DNA of 64,000 nt from Hyphomonadaceae bacterium UBA1933 (GTDB lineage Bacteria > Pseudomonadota > Alphaproteobacteria > Caulobacterales > Aquidulcibacteraceae), in contig DDFH01000007.1 in NCBI GenBank assembly GCA_002337085.1, positions 62,001 through 126,000 on the forward strand. The letters run 5' to 3'. Positions 35,175 through 44,233 of this stretch are shown one piece after another; within the stretch, counting starts at the first letter, position 1; every line of letters begins with the position of its first letter. The notes beneath the pieces are model-generated. The model worked only from the letters and a program-made list of their open reading frames with translations. It did no database searches and was not told where the DNA came from. The translations under genes were made by a program, and so were the position numbers.

Positions 35175-35642
35175 ATGGCAAGATTTTCAATTCAATTCGG
35201 TTCAAATCAACCCGGCAAAACCTATAAAGAACGCCCAAGCGTTTATGGAATTTGCCAAGGTGAATTGCGAAAAATCGCAATCATTAAAATCGGCTCTAGA
35301 GATAATTATCATTATGACCTTCCAGGTGGCGGGGTTGAAACCATGGAAGCGGAGCCAGAAGCCTTGATAAGGGAATTTGAAGAGGAAGCCGGTCTTGATA
35401 TATGGCCAATTCGTGTTTTAGGGCGCGCTGGGCAATTCTGGATTAATGGTGACAAGCCTTTAAACTCATTAGCTAGTTTCTATGAAGTTGAAATAACTGG
35501 GGATCCATCTAAACCTACTGAACCAGATCACACACTTATTTGGATGACACCAGATGAGGCAATAAAAAATGTTCGTCACGAAAGTCATGCTTGGGCGATT
35601 ATGAAGTGGGAACGTGAGCGTTTTAAAGATGGTCAAGTTTAG
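35175..35642 (+). CDS. NUDIX hydrolase
   Basis: A 155-residue protein with the NUDIX box: GGGVETMEAEP followed by EALIREFEEEAGL (about residues 53-76), which binds metal and cleaves nucleoside diphosphates linked to another group. The longer frame from 35127 lies inside thrB; the ATG at 35175 has AGAAGG upstream and begins ten bases after the thrB stop. The N-terminal strand region (YGICQGELRKIAIIKIG) and the end WMTPDEAIKNVRHESHAW are normal for the family. The substrate cannot be deduced. Confidence 0.88.
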   Translation: MARFSIQFGSNQPGKTYKERPSVYGICQGELRKIAIIKIGSRDNYHYDLPGGGVETMEAEPEALIREFEEEAGLDIWPIRVLGRAGQFWINGDKPLNSLASFYEVEITGDPSKPTEPDHTLIWMTPDEAIKNVRHESHAWAIMKWERERFKDGQV

Positions 35643-35713
35643 ATATTGCTATTATTTAACCTAGATAAAAGATATTTAAGCTGATAATTTAATATGAGTT
35701 GTTCATATGAATT

Positions 35714-36478
35714 ATGGGACATTTTGAAATCATCAATAATAAGGTTTACTTGCGGCTATTAACTAATAGCACAGCAATAATTCTGTTTGGTGTTTTCTTA
35801 TTATTGCTATTCAATCAAAAACATAAACAGTTTAGGGAATTGCCATCAATAAAGTGGGAAAAAATTGAAACTGATATAATAAAAGCAAAGCCAGAAATAC
35901 CTGAAAATTATATCCCACCAAAACCCATAGAGACTAAAGGCCTGGCAACACAAAACCCTACAAATGATCTTCGTGACATATTGCCAAATTTAAACAACAT
36001 AAAAAAAGATGGCCTTGTGAATCATGGCAATTCAAACAAAAATAATCAAAATATTCCTACAAACATAGGTTCATCAAAGACAAACCCAACTTTGCCAAAA
36101 TTGTCTAATTCATCACAAAATACAATTATTAGTACAGAATGCCTAACAAAAATCGATAGCGAAGATAGACCCAAAAATTGCCCACCAAATGACGTGGCAA
36201 GAAAACTCATACAAGCTGCAAGAGCCCCAAAATATCGCCCTGAAATGGTCGATGGGCTTTCAAAAGCAGAAATTAATTCCCGTTATTATGCAGGAGTTCG
36301 CGATAAATGCCAAAAAGATGATGGTGGGAAATATATGGTATGCGTTCCAATCGGCAAAAAACCGCCTCGTGTTAAAACCCCTTATGAACTTTGTATAGAA
36401 ATGGGGTTGGGCGGGTGCACACGTCCTGCACGCCCTGACGGTTCAAAAGATGCATCTTTTAATTATGGGAATGAATAA
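35714..36478 (+). CDS. Uncharacterised anchored protein with Cys-rich C-terminus
   Basis: A 254-residue protein with one N-terminal membrane helix (about 18-37), a Pro/Lys then Asn/Ser/Thr-rich linker (about 55-140), and a compact C-terminal domain (about 140-254) with five or so Cys residues (STECLTK, PKNCPPND, RDKCQKDDG, YMVCVPIG, LCIEMGLGGCTRPARP). The arrangement suggests a periplasmic domain held by disulfides. The final PYELCIEMGLGGC looks conserved, and I vaguely recall similar ends in alphaproteobacterial hypothetical proteins. It stands alone between a NUDIX gene and a ZIP-like transporter. I do not recognise a function. Confidence 0.65.
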   Translation: MGHFEIINNKVYLRLLTNSTAIILFGVFLLLLFNQKHKQFRELPSIKWEKIETDIIKAKPEIPENYIPPKPIETKGLATQNPTNDLRDILPNLNNIKKDGLVNHGNSNKNNQNIPTNIGSSKTNPTLPKLSNSSQNTIISTECLTKIDSEDRPKNCPPNDVARKLIQAARAPKYRPEMVDGLSKAEINSRYYAGVRDKCQKDDGGKYMVCVPIGKKPPRVKTPYELCIEMGLGGCTRPARPDGSKDASFNYGNE

Positions 36479-36573
36479 AAACATACTTATAGGGCATATG
36501 CCGCATAGCTATATTTTCAACATTAATTAAAAGCCGAAATGTTTTTACTAAAGGGTTTTTTTGTGAGGTTTTT

Positions 36574-37272
36574 ATGGCAGCGTGGCAATTTACATTAATA
36601 CCGTGGGCGTGTCTTTTTCTTGGCGCAATGGTTGCAAGATTTAAAGCACCCAATGATAAATTGCTTGCAGCATTACAGCATCTAGCAGCAGGGGTGGTTT
36701 TTGCCGCAGCAGCAACCGAAATATTACCCGATGTTCAACATAGTACAACTATTTGGGCAATCATATTTGGCGGCACTTTTGGTCTGTTGACTATGTTTGG
36801 TGTTAAATCAATCGGAAGCATGTTTAAAGGCAATATTTCGCTAATTATATTAGTTGGCGTAGATATATTTATCGACGGCGTTGTATTAGGCATTAGTTTT
36901 GCCGTAGGTGCAAAGCAGGGGGCATTATTATTATTCGCCCTTAGCCTTGAAATATTGTTTCTTGGCCTCACGATTGGTGTCGAATTGCACGAAGTTTTTA
37001 AAAGCAAAGTAACACAAATTTTGACCGCACTTTTTATCGGGGCAGCACTTCCAATTGGGGCATTATTGGGGGCGCCGGTTCATAATTTACCATCATTCTG
37101 GGTTTCTTTTGCATACACATTTGCACTTATTGCGCTTTTATATCTTGTTACCGAAGAATTATTAGTAGAAGCACATGAAAAGCCCGATAATCCACTAATT
37201 ACATCTATGTTTTTTGTAGGTTTTTTAGGATTATTAGTTTTAGAAGCACATCTTTCACATATTGGGATATAA
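36574..37272 (+). CDS. ZIP-family-like metal transporter, altered metal site
   Basis: A 232-residue membrane protein with about eight helices. HLAAGVVFAAAATEILPD (about 31-48) matches ZIP helix 2. In helix 4, where the metal motif HNxPEG normally lies, the sequence is DIFIDGVVLGISFAVG, and helix 5 has EILFLGLTIGVELHE instead of HExPE. Fold and topology fit ZIP metal-ion transporters, which move zinc, iron or manganese into the cytoplasm; the altered site may change ion choice. GAGG precedes the ATG. A perfect ten-base palindrome (36493-36502) lies about 70 bases upstream, without a recognised regulator. Confidence 0.72.
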   Translation: MAAWQFTLIPWACLFLGAMVARFKAPNDKLLAALQHLAAGVVFAAAATEILPDVQHSTTIWAIIFGGTFGLLTMFGVKSIGSMFKGNISLIILVGVDIFIDGVVLGISFAVGAKQGALLLFALSLEILFLGLTIGVELHEVFKSKVTQILTALFIGAALPIGALLGAPVHNLPSFWVSFAYTFALIALLYLVTEELLVEAHEKPDNPLITSMFFVGFLGLLVLEAHLSHIGI

Positions 37273-37314
37273 GAAGGGCTTTAAAAATAGTTTGATTCAC
37301 CTTATGTTCACTAC

Positions 37315-39513
37315 ATGAGCAAGAAACCAACCCCTTTTCCGACAACACCAGTTGATGCCAATGCACCGCCACGGCCAAAATTCATACATGATTTTGACTA
37401 TGACATCCTTGATTCTAGAGGCAAAGAAGCGCCACCTCAATGGACGCCGCATCAGGCTGTAATCCCTGAAAAGTTAGAAGGTGGTAAAAAGTTTAAACTT
37501 GTCGCCCCATATGAACCTGCTGGTGATCAACCTTTTGCAATTGATGAATTGGTAAAAGGTGTAGAAAATGGTGAGCAAGAGCAAGTCTTATTAGGTGTGA
37601 CTGGCTCTGGCAAAACTTATACAATGGCAAAATGTATAGAGCGTTTGCAAAGACCCGCCTTGATAATGGCACACAATAAAACCCTTGCTGCACAGCTATA
37701 TGGCGAGTTTAAAGAGTTTTTTCCAGAAAATGCGGTTGAATATTTCGTCTCATATTATGATTATTACCAACCCGAAGCCTATGTGCCGCGTACTGATACC
37801 TATATTGAAAAAGAAAGCACAATTAACGAACAAATTGACCGTATGCGACATTCGGCAACACGTGCCTTACTTGAAAGAGATGACGTAATTATTGTTGCAT
37901 CTGTATCATGTATCTATGGTATCGGCTCGGTTGAATCTTATTCTGCAATGACAATAAATCTTAATGTTGGTGAGTTTTCGGAATTAACCAAACTAACCAA
38001 AGAATTGGTGGCATTGCAATATAAACGAAATGACGTTGGTTTTAGTCGCGGAACTTTTAGGGTTAAAGGTGATGTTGTCGATGTTTTTCCATCGCACCTT
38101 GAAGATAGGGCGTGGCGTATAAGTTATTTTGGCGATGAAATTGAAACCATTATAGAGTTTGATCCACTTACTGGTAAAAAAACTAATGAATTTCAAGGTG
38201 TAAATATCTATGCAAATAATCACTATATTCTGCCACGGCCTGCATTATCAGCGGCAATGATTAAAATAAAATCTGAACTTGATGCCCGTGTTGATTGGTA
38301 TAATAAAAATGGAATGTTGCTAGAGGCGCAAAGGATTAGCGAACGAACAAAATTTGATCTTGAAACTATGATGGCGACTGGTTTCTGTACAGGGATTGAA
38401 AATTATTCACGCTATTTAACGGGTCGTAACCCCGGTGAGCCGCCACCAACACTATTTGAATATCTTCCACCCAATGCCTTAATTTTTGTTGATGAAAGCC
38501 ATGTTACAGTTCCGCAGATTGGTGGCATGTTCAAGGGTGACTATGCGCGTAAACGCACGCTTTCTGATTTTGGTTTTAGGTTGCCATCATGTATGGATAA
38601 CAGGCCTTTAAGGTTTGAGGAATGGGATGCAATGCGTCCACAATCAATCTTTGTTTCCGCGACACCTGGCAATTGGGAATTAGGGCGTACGGGCGGTGTA
38701 TTTACCGAACAGGTTATTCGCCCAACCGGTCTAATTGACCCGCCAGTTGAAATACGCCCAGTTCAAGCGCACGGTCGAACACAGGTTGACGATTGCCTTG
38801 ATGAATGTCGTATTGCGATTGATAAGGGGCATAGGGTTCTTATTACAACCCTAACAAAAAAAATGGCGGAAGACTTGACCGATTATCTTTTTGAACAGGG
38901 GCTAAAGGTTCGCTATATGCATTCTGACATTGATACGGTTGAACGTATAGAAATTGTAAGAGACTTACGCGAAGGCGTATTTGACGTTCTAATTGGTATC
39001 AATCTTTTACGTGAAGGTCTTGATATACCTGAATGCGGATTGGTTTGTATTCTTGATGCCGATAAAGAAGGGTTTTTACGCTCTGAAACATCATTGGTGC
39101 AAACAATTGGTCGTGCCGCACGTAATGCAGAGGCAAAAGTAATTCTTTATGCCGATAAAATAACTGGCTCTATGGATAGGGCCATGAAAGAAACCAGTCG
39201 CCGCCGCGAAAAACAAATCGCGCATAATGAAGAATACGGCATTGTTCCACAAACAATTAAATCAAAAATCAAAGATGTTATTGAATCAATTTATGGTACT
39301 GATGCGTCTGAAAAAATGAAAGCTGCGCAGCTAGATTCTGCTGCAAGCTCAAAACAAAAAGAAAAAGCGCCATTAAACGGACACAATATCAAGGCAATTA
39401 TCCAAGAACTTGAGAAGCGAATGCTTGCCCACGCGTCTGAACTTGAATTTGAAGAAGCCGCAAAATTGCGTGATCAAATTCATGAGTTAGAGAAACAGGA
39501 ACTTGGAATGTAA
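37315..39513 (+). CDS. uvrB: Excinuclease ABC subunit B
   Basis: A 732-residue DNA helicase of nucleotide-excision repair. A 60-residue N-terminal extension, usual in alphaproteobacteria, comes before the core. Features: Walker A LLGVTGSGKTYTMAKC (about 93-108), the beta-hairpin YYDYYQPEAYVP (about 145-156), the DEAD-box equivalent LIFVDESHVTVPQ (about 387-399), motif VI TIGRAARNAEAKVILYAD (about 598-615), and a C-terminal UVR domain for UvrC binding (ELEKRMLAHASELEFEEAAKLRD). It is transcribed toward mreB, 118 bases away. Confidence 0.97.
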   Translation: MSKKPTPFPTTPVDANAPPRPKFIHDFDYDILDSRGKEAPPQWTPHQAVIPEKLEGGKKFKLVAPYEPAGDQPFAIDELVKGVENGEQEQVLLGVTGSGKTYTMAKCIERLQRPALIMAHNKTLAAQLYGEFKEFFPENAVEYFVSYYDYYQPEAYVPRTDTYIEKESTINEQIDRMRHSATRALLERDDVIIVASVSCIYGIGSVESYSAMTINLNVGEFSELTKLTKELVALQYKRNDVGFSRGTFRVKGDVVDVFPSHLEDRAWRISYFGDEIETIIEFDPLTGKKTNEFQGVNIYANNHYILPRPALSAAMIKIKSELDARVDWYNKNGMLLEAQRISERTKFDLETMMATGFCTGIENYSRYLTGRNPGEPPPTLFEYLPPNALIFVDESHVTVPQIGGMFKGDYARKRTLSDFGFRLPSCMDNRPLRFEEWDAMRPQSIFVSATPGNWELGRTGGVFTEQVIRPTGLIDPPVEIRPVQAHGRTQVDDCLDECRIAIDKGHRVLITTLTKKMAEDLTDYLFEQGLKVRYMHSDIDTVERIEIVRDLREGVFDVLIGINLLREGLDIPECGLVCILDADKEGFLRSETSLVQTIGRAARNAEAKVILYADKITGSMDRAMKETSRRREKQIAHNEEYGIVPQTIKSKIKDVIESIYGTDASEKMKAAQLDSAASSKQKEKAPLNGHNIKAIIQELEKRMLAHASELEFEEAAKLRDQIHELEKQELGM

Positions 39514-39631
39514 AACAGAATTTAACACTATTATTTCAGCTTCACTACTTGATTAAAAAATCATATCAAGGCACGAAGTTTTACACCGCAATTAGCGAAT
39601 CTAATAAACTTTATCGATTTGGCAAGAAACA

Positions 39632-40678
39632 ATGTTCGGAAAAATTTTTAGTATGTTTTCAAGCGATATGGCAATCGACCTTGGAACAGCAAATACCCTT
39701 GTATATGTTAAAGGTCGTGGGATTGTTCTAAATGAACCTTCTGTTGTTGCATACTCTATAAAAGGCGGCAAAAAAGTTGTTCAGGCAGTTGGCGAACACG
39801 CAAAATTAATGCTTGGTCGAACCCCTGGTCAAATAGAGGCTATTCGCCCAATGCGCGATGGCGTGATTGCTGACTTTGAAGTTGCCGAAGAAATGATTAA
39901 AAACTTCATCAAACGCGTTAATGATGAATCAAAATCTTTTATTCGTGGTCGTCCACGTATTGTTATTTGTGTGCCGTCTGGCGCAACACCTGTTGAGCGT
40001 CGTGCAATTCAGGATGCTGCTATAAATGCTGGCGCAATGGATGCATGGCTTATCGAAGAACCAATGGCAGCGGCAATTGGTGCGGGTCTTGCAATTGATC
40101 AACCTTCTGGCTCTATGGTTGTTGATATTGGCGGCGGCACTACTGAGGTTGCGGTTCTTTCCCTAGAAGGTATTGTTTATGCGCGCTCGGTGCGTGTTGG
40201 CGGTGACCGTATGGATGAAGCAATTATAAATCATATGCGCCGTACCGAAAACCTATTAATTGGTGAAACAACTGCGGAACGTATCAAAAAAGAAATTGGT
40301 TCTGCTGAACCGCCATCTGATGGTGTTGGTCTGCAAATGAACGTTAAAGGTCGTGACCTTATCAATGGCGTTCCGCGTGAATCTATTATTACTGAACAAT
40401 CAATTTCAACTGCACTTGCAGACCCTGTCGAAGAAATTATCGAAGCCGTTCATGTTGCCCTTGAAACTACGCCTCCTGAATTGGCGGCCGATATTGTTGA
40501 TAAAGGCATTATGCTTACTGGTGGTGGCGCATTGCTACGTAATCTTGATGTTGTTCTTCGCCATAGAACTGGTCTTCCTGTTAGCATTGCAGATGATGCA
40601 CTTTCTTGCGTTGTTCTTGGAACCGGCAAATGCGTCGATAACCTTGAACAATGGAAAGGTATCCTAACCAAGGTTTAA
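39632..40678 (+). CDS. mreB: Rod-shape-determining protein MreB
   Basis: A 348-residue bacterial actin that forms membrane-bound filaments directing peptidoglycan synthesis along the side wall. The amphipathic N-terminus MFGKIFSMFSSDMAIDLGTA is typical; phosphate-1 loop DLGTANTLVYVKG, phosphate-2 VVDIGGGTTEVAVLSL and adenosine-site MLTGGGALLRNLD are present. GGCAAGAAAC serves as a weak ribosome site. It opens the mreB-mreC-mreD-mrdA-rodA cluster; the 118 bases before it (39514-39631) are the likely promoter region. Confidence 0.97.
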   Translation: MFGKIFSMFSSDMAIDLGTANTLVYVKGRGIVLNEPSVVAYSIKGGKKVVQAVGEHAKLMLGRTPGQIEAIRPMRDGVIADFEVAEEMIKNFIKRVNDESKSFIRGRPRIVICVPSGATPVERRAIQDAAINAGAMDAWLIEEPMAAAIGAGLAIDQPSGSMVVDIGGGTTEVAVLSLEGIVYARSVRVGGDRMDEAIINHMRRTENLLIGETTAERIKKEIGSAEPPSDGVGLQMNVKGRDLINGVPRESIITEQSISTALADPVEEIIEAVHVALETTPPELAADIVDKGIMLTGGGALLRNLDVVLRHRTGLPVSIADDALSCVVLGTGKCVDNLEQWKGILTKV

Positions 40679-40700
40679 TTCTCTTAAATACGAGGCATTT

Positions 40701-41858
40701 ATGGCAAGACGCGGTTCATATCGTAAAAATGAGGGTAGGGGTTATAAAGCCACAGCCATCGTTGTTACCGTGTTATTGCTTGGTGCTGCTGGATATTTTT
40801 TAGCGCAAAAAGACCGAACCATTCTATCAAATACTTCTAATCAGGTATTTGGTGCAACTTCTTCAATAATCTCTGCGCCGCAAAAATGGTTTAATGGTGT
40901 CGGTGATTATATTAGTTCGTATTTTGGTAATGCTGAAACTATTCGTAAATTAAAACAAGAAAATCGCGCACTTCTTGAATGGCGAGATGAAGCAAAGGCG
41001 CTTGCAATGCGTCTTGAACAATATGAACAATTAAACAACATTAAAGATGAGCAAATTAAGGCGGCTGTTATTGGCCGTCTTGTTGGCGAAACCAATGGCC
41101 CATTTTCTAATTCAGCAATTGTGAATGTTGGCGCAAAAGATGGTATTGCAACCGACTGGGTCGTAATAAATGAAAATGGCTTAATTGGTCGCGTAATTTC
41201 TGTTTCGCAAAATTCATCTCGTGTTGTAATGCTAACCGACAACCAAAGTAGAATTCCAGTTATGGGTGAAGAAACCCGTGGAAGAGCAATGCTTATTGGC
41301 GATAAATCTTCTGCGCCAATTCTATCCCAACTTAATACGCCAAATATAATCAAAAATGGCGAACGTATCATTACCTCTGGAGACGATGGCATTATCCCAC
41401 GCGGTATTGCAGTTGGATACGCCGGCATTGCCCCTGATAAAAAACTTAGAGTTAGGTTAAATAGCAATAAAAGTGCAATTGATTTTGTTAAATTAATCAA
41501 GCCAAATAATATTAAAATCCCGCCACAGCGCGTTACTAATCCAAATTTTGGTGCGCCTTCACAAGGAACCGGTGCAGATAATATTGCTGGCGGCATTTTA
41601 CCGGATGAGAATGGTGCAGCTAATTTACCTGTAAATTCAACACCTGGCGCAATTGCACAGGCTCAGGAAATTAAGCGCTTAAAAGAACAGCGTGACAAGG
41701 CATTGGCTGTTGCAAGAAACAGTACAAATACCAAACAAACAAACAGTGTAACCGTGTTTTCACCAACCACCAATACCGTTAGCAATGCTACTGCTCCGGT
41801 AGAACATAATAACAAGACAGACGGCGATAAAGCGCCCCAAGAAAAAGCTCCTGATTAG
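40701..41858 (+). CDS. mreC: Rod-shape-determining protein MreC
   Basis: A 385-residue bitopic protein. A basic cytoplasmic start (RRGSYRKNEGRG) leads to a membrane helix (about 18-36), a coiled-coil (about 75-115, IRKLKQENRALLEWRDEAKAL) and the double beta-barrel core (about 120-270; GRLVGETNGPFSNSAIVNVG, VGYAGIAPDKKLRVRLNSN). The last 110 residues are Asn/Thr/Pro/Lys-rich and probably disordered in the periplasm. MreC joins MreB to PBP2 and activates it. It starts 22 bases after mreB and lies eight bases before mreD. Confidence 0.94.
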   Translation: MARRGSYRKNEGRGYKATAIVVTVLLLGAAGYFLAQKDRTILSNTSNQVFGATSSIISAPQKWFNGVGDYISSYFGNAETIRKLKQENRALLEWRDEAKALAMRLEQYEQLNNIKDEQIKAAVIGRLVGETNGPFSNSAIVNVGAKDGIATDWVVINENGLIGRVISVSQNSSRVVMLTDNQSRIPVMGEETRGRAMLIGDKSSAPILSQLNTPNIIKNGERIITSGDDGIIPRGIAVGYAGIAPDKKLRVRLNSNKSAIDFVKLIKPNNIKIPPQRVTNPNFGAPSQGTGADNIAGGILPDENGAANLPVNSTPGAIAQAQEIKRLKEQRDKALAVARNSTNTKQTNSVTVFSPTTNTVSNATAPVEHNNKTDGDKAPQEKAPD

Positions 41859-41865
41859 GGCAATA

Positions 41866-42354
41866 ATGGCAAACAATCCAAAGACATATAAGCACATTTT
41901 TGGTGTGTATCTGATTGCTGTAATGGTTACATTGCTTGTAACTTTTCCATTTAGCCTATGGCGATTTGGAACCTTCGTTCCATATGTAATTATTTGGGTT
42001 ATTCTTGCTAATTTTGATAAATGGTTAAATCCATCAATCGTCATTTTTTGTTTTATTCTTGGTATGGTTCAGGATTTAGCAACGGCGACATATTTTGGAA
42101 CTTGGGCTGTTGTAAACATTCTAACATATCTATTTGCCCTTGCGTTTAGAAATTTTGTGGCGATAAAGTTAAGACCAAATTATTTATCCGCAGGAATCTG
42201 CCTTGCAATAATGATTTTTGCTACATTTGCTATTGGCTTAATCATAAATAGTCATGCTGATTTATTGGCAACTTTCTTGCCATCCGCAGTAACTTTTGCA
42301 TTGACACCTATTGTTGGAAGATATTTTAAATTCGGGGAAAGCACAGATGAGTGA
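41866..42354 (+). CDS. mreD: Rod-shape-determining protein MreD
   Basis: A 162-residue integral membrane protein with about five helices. The segment ILGMVQDLATATYFGTWAVVNILTY (helix-loop-helix with Asp) is the best MreD mark. It belongs to the elongasome and lies between mreC and mrdA in the standard order. Its 3' end overlaps the mrdA start by eight bases; GGGGAAAG within its last codons is the mrdA ribosome site. Confidence 0.88.
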   Translation: MANNPKTYKHIFGVYLIAVMVTLLVTFPFSLWRFGTFVPYVIIWVILANFDKWLNPSIVIFCFILGMVQDLATATYFGTWAVVNILTYLFALAFRNFVAIKLRPNYLSAGICLAIMIFATFAIGLIINSHADLLATFLPSAVTFALTPIVGRYFKFGESTDE

Positions 42355-44233
42355 TATTCCTGAAGAATTTGAAAGGCGGGCATTCCTTTTGGCAGGTGTT
42401 GGTGGTCTTGCCTTTACGACCCTTATCGGTCGAATGGCGCAATTACAAATATTTGAAAACAAAGAATATCGCCTAGAAGCGGCAAGTAATCAGTTTAACT
42501 ATTCAATCATTCCCGCTTCACGTGGCCCTATATACGATAGGTTTGGGATACCTCTTGCGGTAAATCGTCGTGATTTCAGGGTGTTAATGGCAACAGACGA
42601 GATTCCGGATAAAAATCAAATCGATGGCGTTTTAAATGATGTTGCAACAATAATTCAATTGGATGAGAATAAATTAAATCAAGCCAAACAAGGAATTAAA
42701 GAGGCAAAACGTCATTCGACAACACAAATTGCTGGAAACCTTAGCTGGGAAGCTTATTCACGAATTAGTCTTTATAGCGCAAACTTTGTAGGTGTTCATC
42801 CTGAAATGGGTGAAAGCCGCAATTACCCAATGGGTGAGGCGTTCGCACATATTATTGGTTATGTAGCAAAAGCAAATGATAAAGAAATTGAAAAAGATCC
42901 AAAAGCAAAACACCCTGCAATACGTGTAGGACGACAAGGTATTGAAAAGACGCTTGAAGATATTCTAAAAGGTGTTCATGGCGCGCAAAAATCTGAAGTT
43001 GATGCGCATGGCCGTGTCGTCCGTGAAATTTATGACCCCAACCTTGTGCCAAAGGCTGGATCTTCAGTTGTACTTACAATTGACGCAGAATTACAACAAG
43101 TTGCACACGATCAATTAGGCGAGGAAAGTGGGGCAATCGTTTTATTAGACGTTAATAATGGTGATATTCTTGCCCTTGCTTCATCGCCATCTTTTGACAA
43201 TAACAAGTTTATTGACGGTATATCAGCAGCTGATTACAGGGCGCTAAATGAAAATGAGCGCCACCCACTTTATCATAAAGCAATTCGTGGCGCTTATCCT
43301 TCTGGCTCGACAATAAAGCCAATGATGGCGCTTGCCGCCCTTGAAAGTGGGGTAATTAAACCAGAAGATCATATTAACTGCCCTGGTTTTATTGAAATTG
43401 CGGGCAACCGTTATCACTGTACTGCACGGCGTGGGCATGGAAATCTTAATATGGTGAATGCCATAAAAACGTCCTGTGACGTATATTTTTATGAATTAGG
43501 CCGCCGCATGGGGCCTGATAATATGGTGAGGACTGCGAGACGATTTGGCCTAGGTCAGGAACACGATATCGGCCTTCCCGGTGTTGCCAAAGGCACATTC
43601 CCATCCCCAGAAGACAAGATGAGAATTTATAAGAAAAAATGGGAAATATATGATACCATCAACATGGCAATTGGTCAGGGTCTTGTAACAATTACGCCGT
43701 TACAATTGGCAATAATGGTTTCAAGAATTGCATCAAATGGCAAGGCTATTGAGCCAAATATAATTAAATCAATTGATGGCGTTGAGCAGAAAAGACCATT
43801 TACAAACCTTCCTATAAGCCAAGAACATCTTGATATTGTTCATCGTGGCATGTACGGCGTTACCAATGAGGCAGGTGGCACTGCTGTCGCCAATCTTGGG
43901 ATTGAGGGCGTGAAAATTGCCGGTAAAACTGGTACAGCACAAGTTCGGCGAATATCAATGTCGGAGCGGGCAAGCGGTGTTAAATCTAATGCTTCCTTAG
44001 AATGGCGTTTACGTGACCATAGTTTGTTTATTTGCTATGGCCCTTATGATAATCCTAAATATGCTTGCGCAACAATTATTGAACATGGTGGCTTTGGGGC
44101 AAGTGCGGCCGCACCGCGTGGTCGTGAAGTCATAAAAGCCGCAATTTTAAAAGATCCTGCCACATTACCATTTTTTGTGCCGCATAATAAAAAAGCAAAT
44201 GCCGCAACCGATGACGGCGAAGGGGGAATATAA
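42347..44233 (+). CDS. mrdA: Penicillin-binding protein 2, elongation transpeptidase
   Basis: A class B PBP of about 628 residues that cross-links new side-wall peptidoglycan. I chose ATG 42347 (MSDIPEEFERR) over 42311 because of the GGGGAAAG ribosome site and the small eight-base overlap. One N-terminal membrane helix (about 12-30), then the pedestal (GPIYDRFGIPLAVNRRDF), SxxK active Ser in YPSGSTIKPMMALAAL (about 324-339), SxN-type motif KTSCDVYFYELG (about 378-389) and KTG in AGKTGTAQVRR (about 525-535). It is coupled to rodA by a one-base TAATG overlap. Confidence 0.96.
   Translation: MSDIPEEFERRAFLLAGVGGLAFTTLIGRMAQLQIFENKEYRLEAASNQFNYSIIPASRGPIYDRFGIPLAVNRRDFRVLMATDEIPDKNQIDGVLNDVATIIQLDENKLNQAKQGIKEAKRHSTTQIAGNLSWEAYSRISLYSANFVGVHPEMGESRNYPMGEAFAHIIGYVAKANDKEIEKDPKAKHPAIRVGRQGIEKTLEDILKGVHGAQKSEVDAHGRVVREIYDPNLVPKAGSSVVLTIDAELQQVAHDQLGEESGAIVLLDVNNGDILALASSPSFDNNKFIDGISAADYRALNENERHPLYHKAIRGAYPSGSTIKPMMALAALESGVIKPEDHINCPGFIEIAGNRYHCTARRGHGNLNMVNAIKTSCDVYFYELGRRMGPDNMVRTARRFGLGQEHDIGLPGVAKGTFPSPEDKMRIYKKKWEIYDTINMAIGQGLVTITPLQLAIMVSRIASNGKAIEPNIIKSIDGVEQKRPFTNLPISQEHLDIVHRGMYGVTNEAGGTAVANLGIEGVKIAGKTGTAQVRRISMSERASGVKSNASLEWRLRDHSLFICYGPYDNPKYACATIIEHGGFGASAAAPRGREVIKAAILKDPATLPFFVPHNKKANAATDDGEGGI

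Noticed and set aside
36493..36502. Perfect palindrome GGCATATGCC upstream of the ZIP-like gene
   Set aside because: Ten-base palindromes of this kind are expected by chance in such a window, and no known metal-regulator consensus fits.
40907..41596. A 229-residue open frame on the minus strand within mreC
   Set aside because: It lies wholly opposite a clearly recognised gene, has no ribosome site or family likeness, and its composition is the complement of mreC codons.
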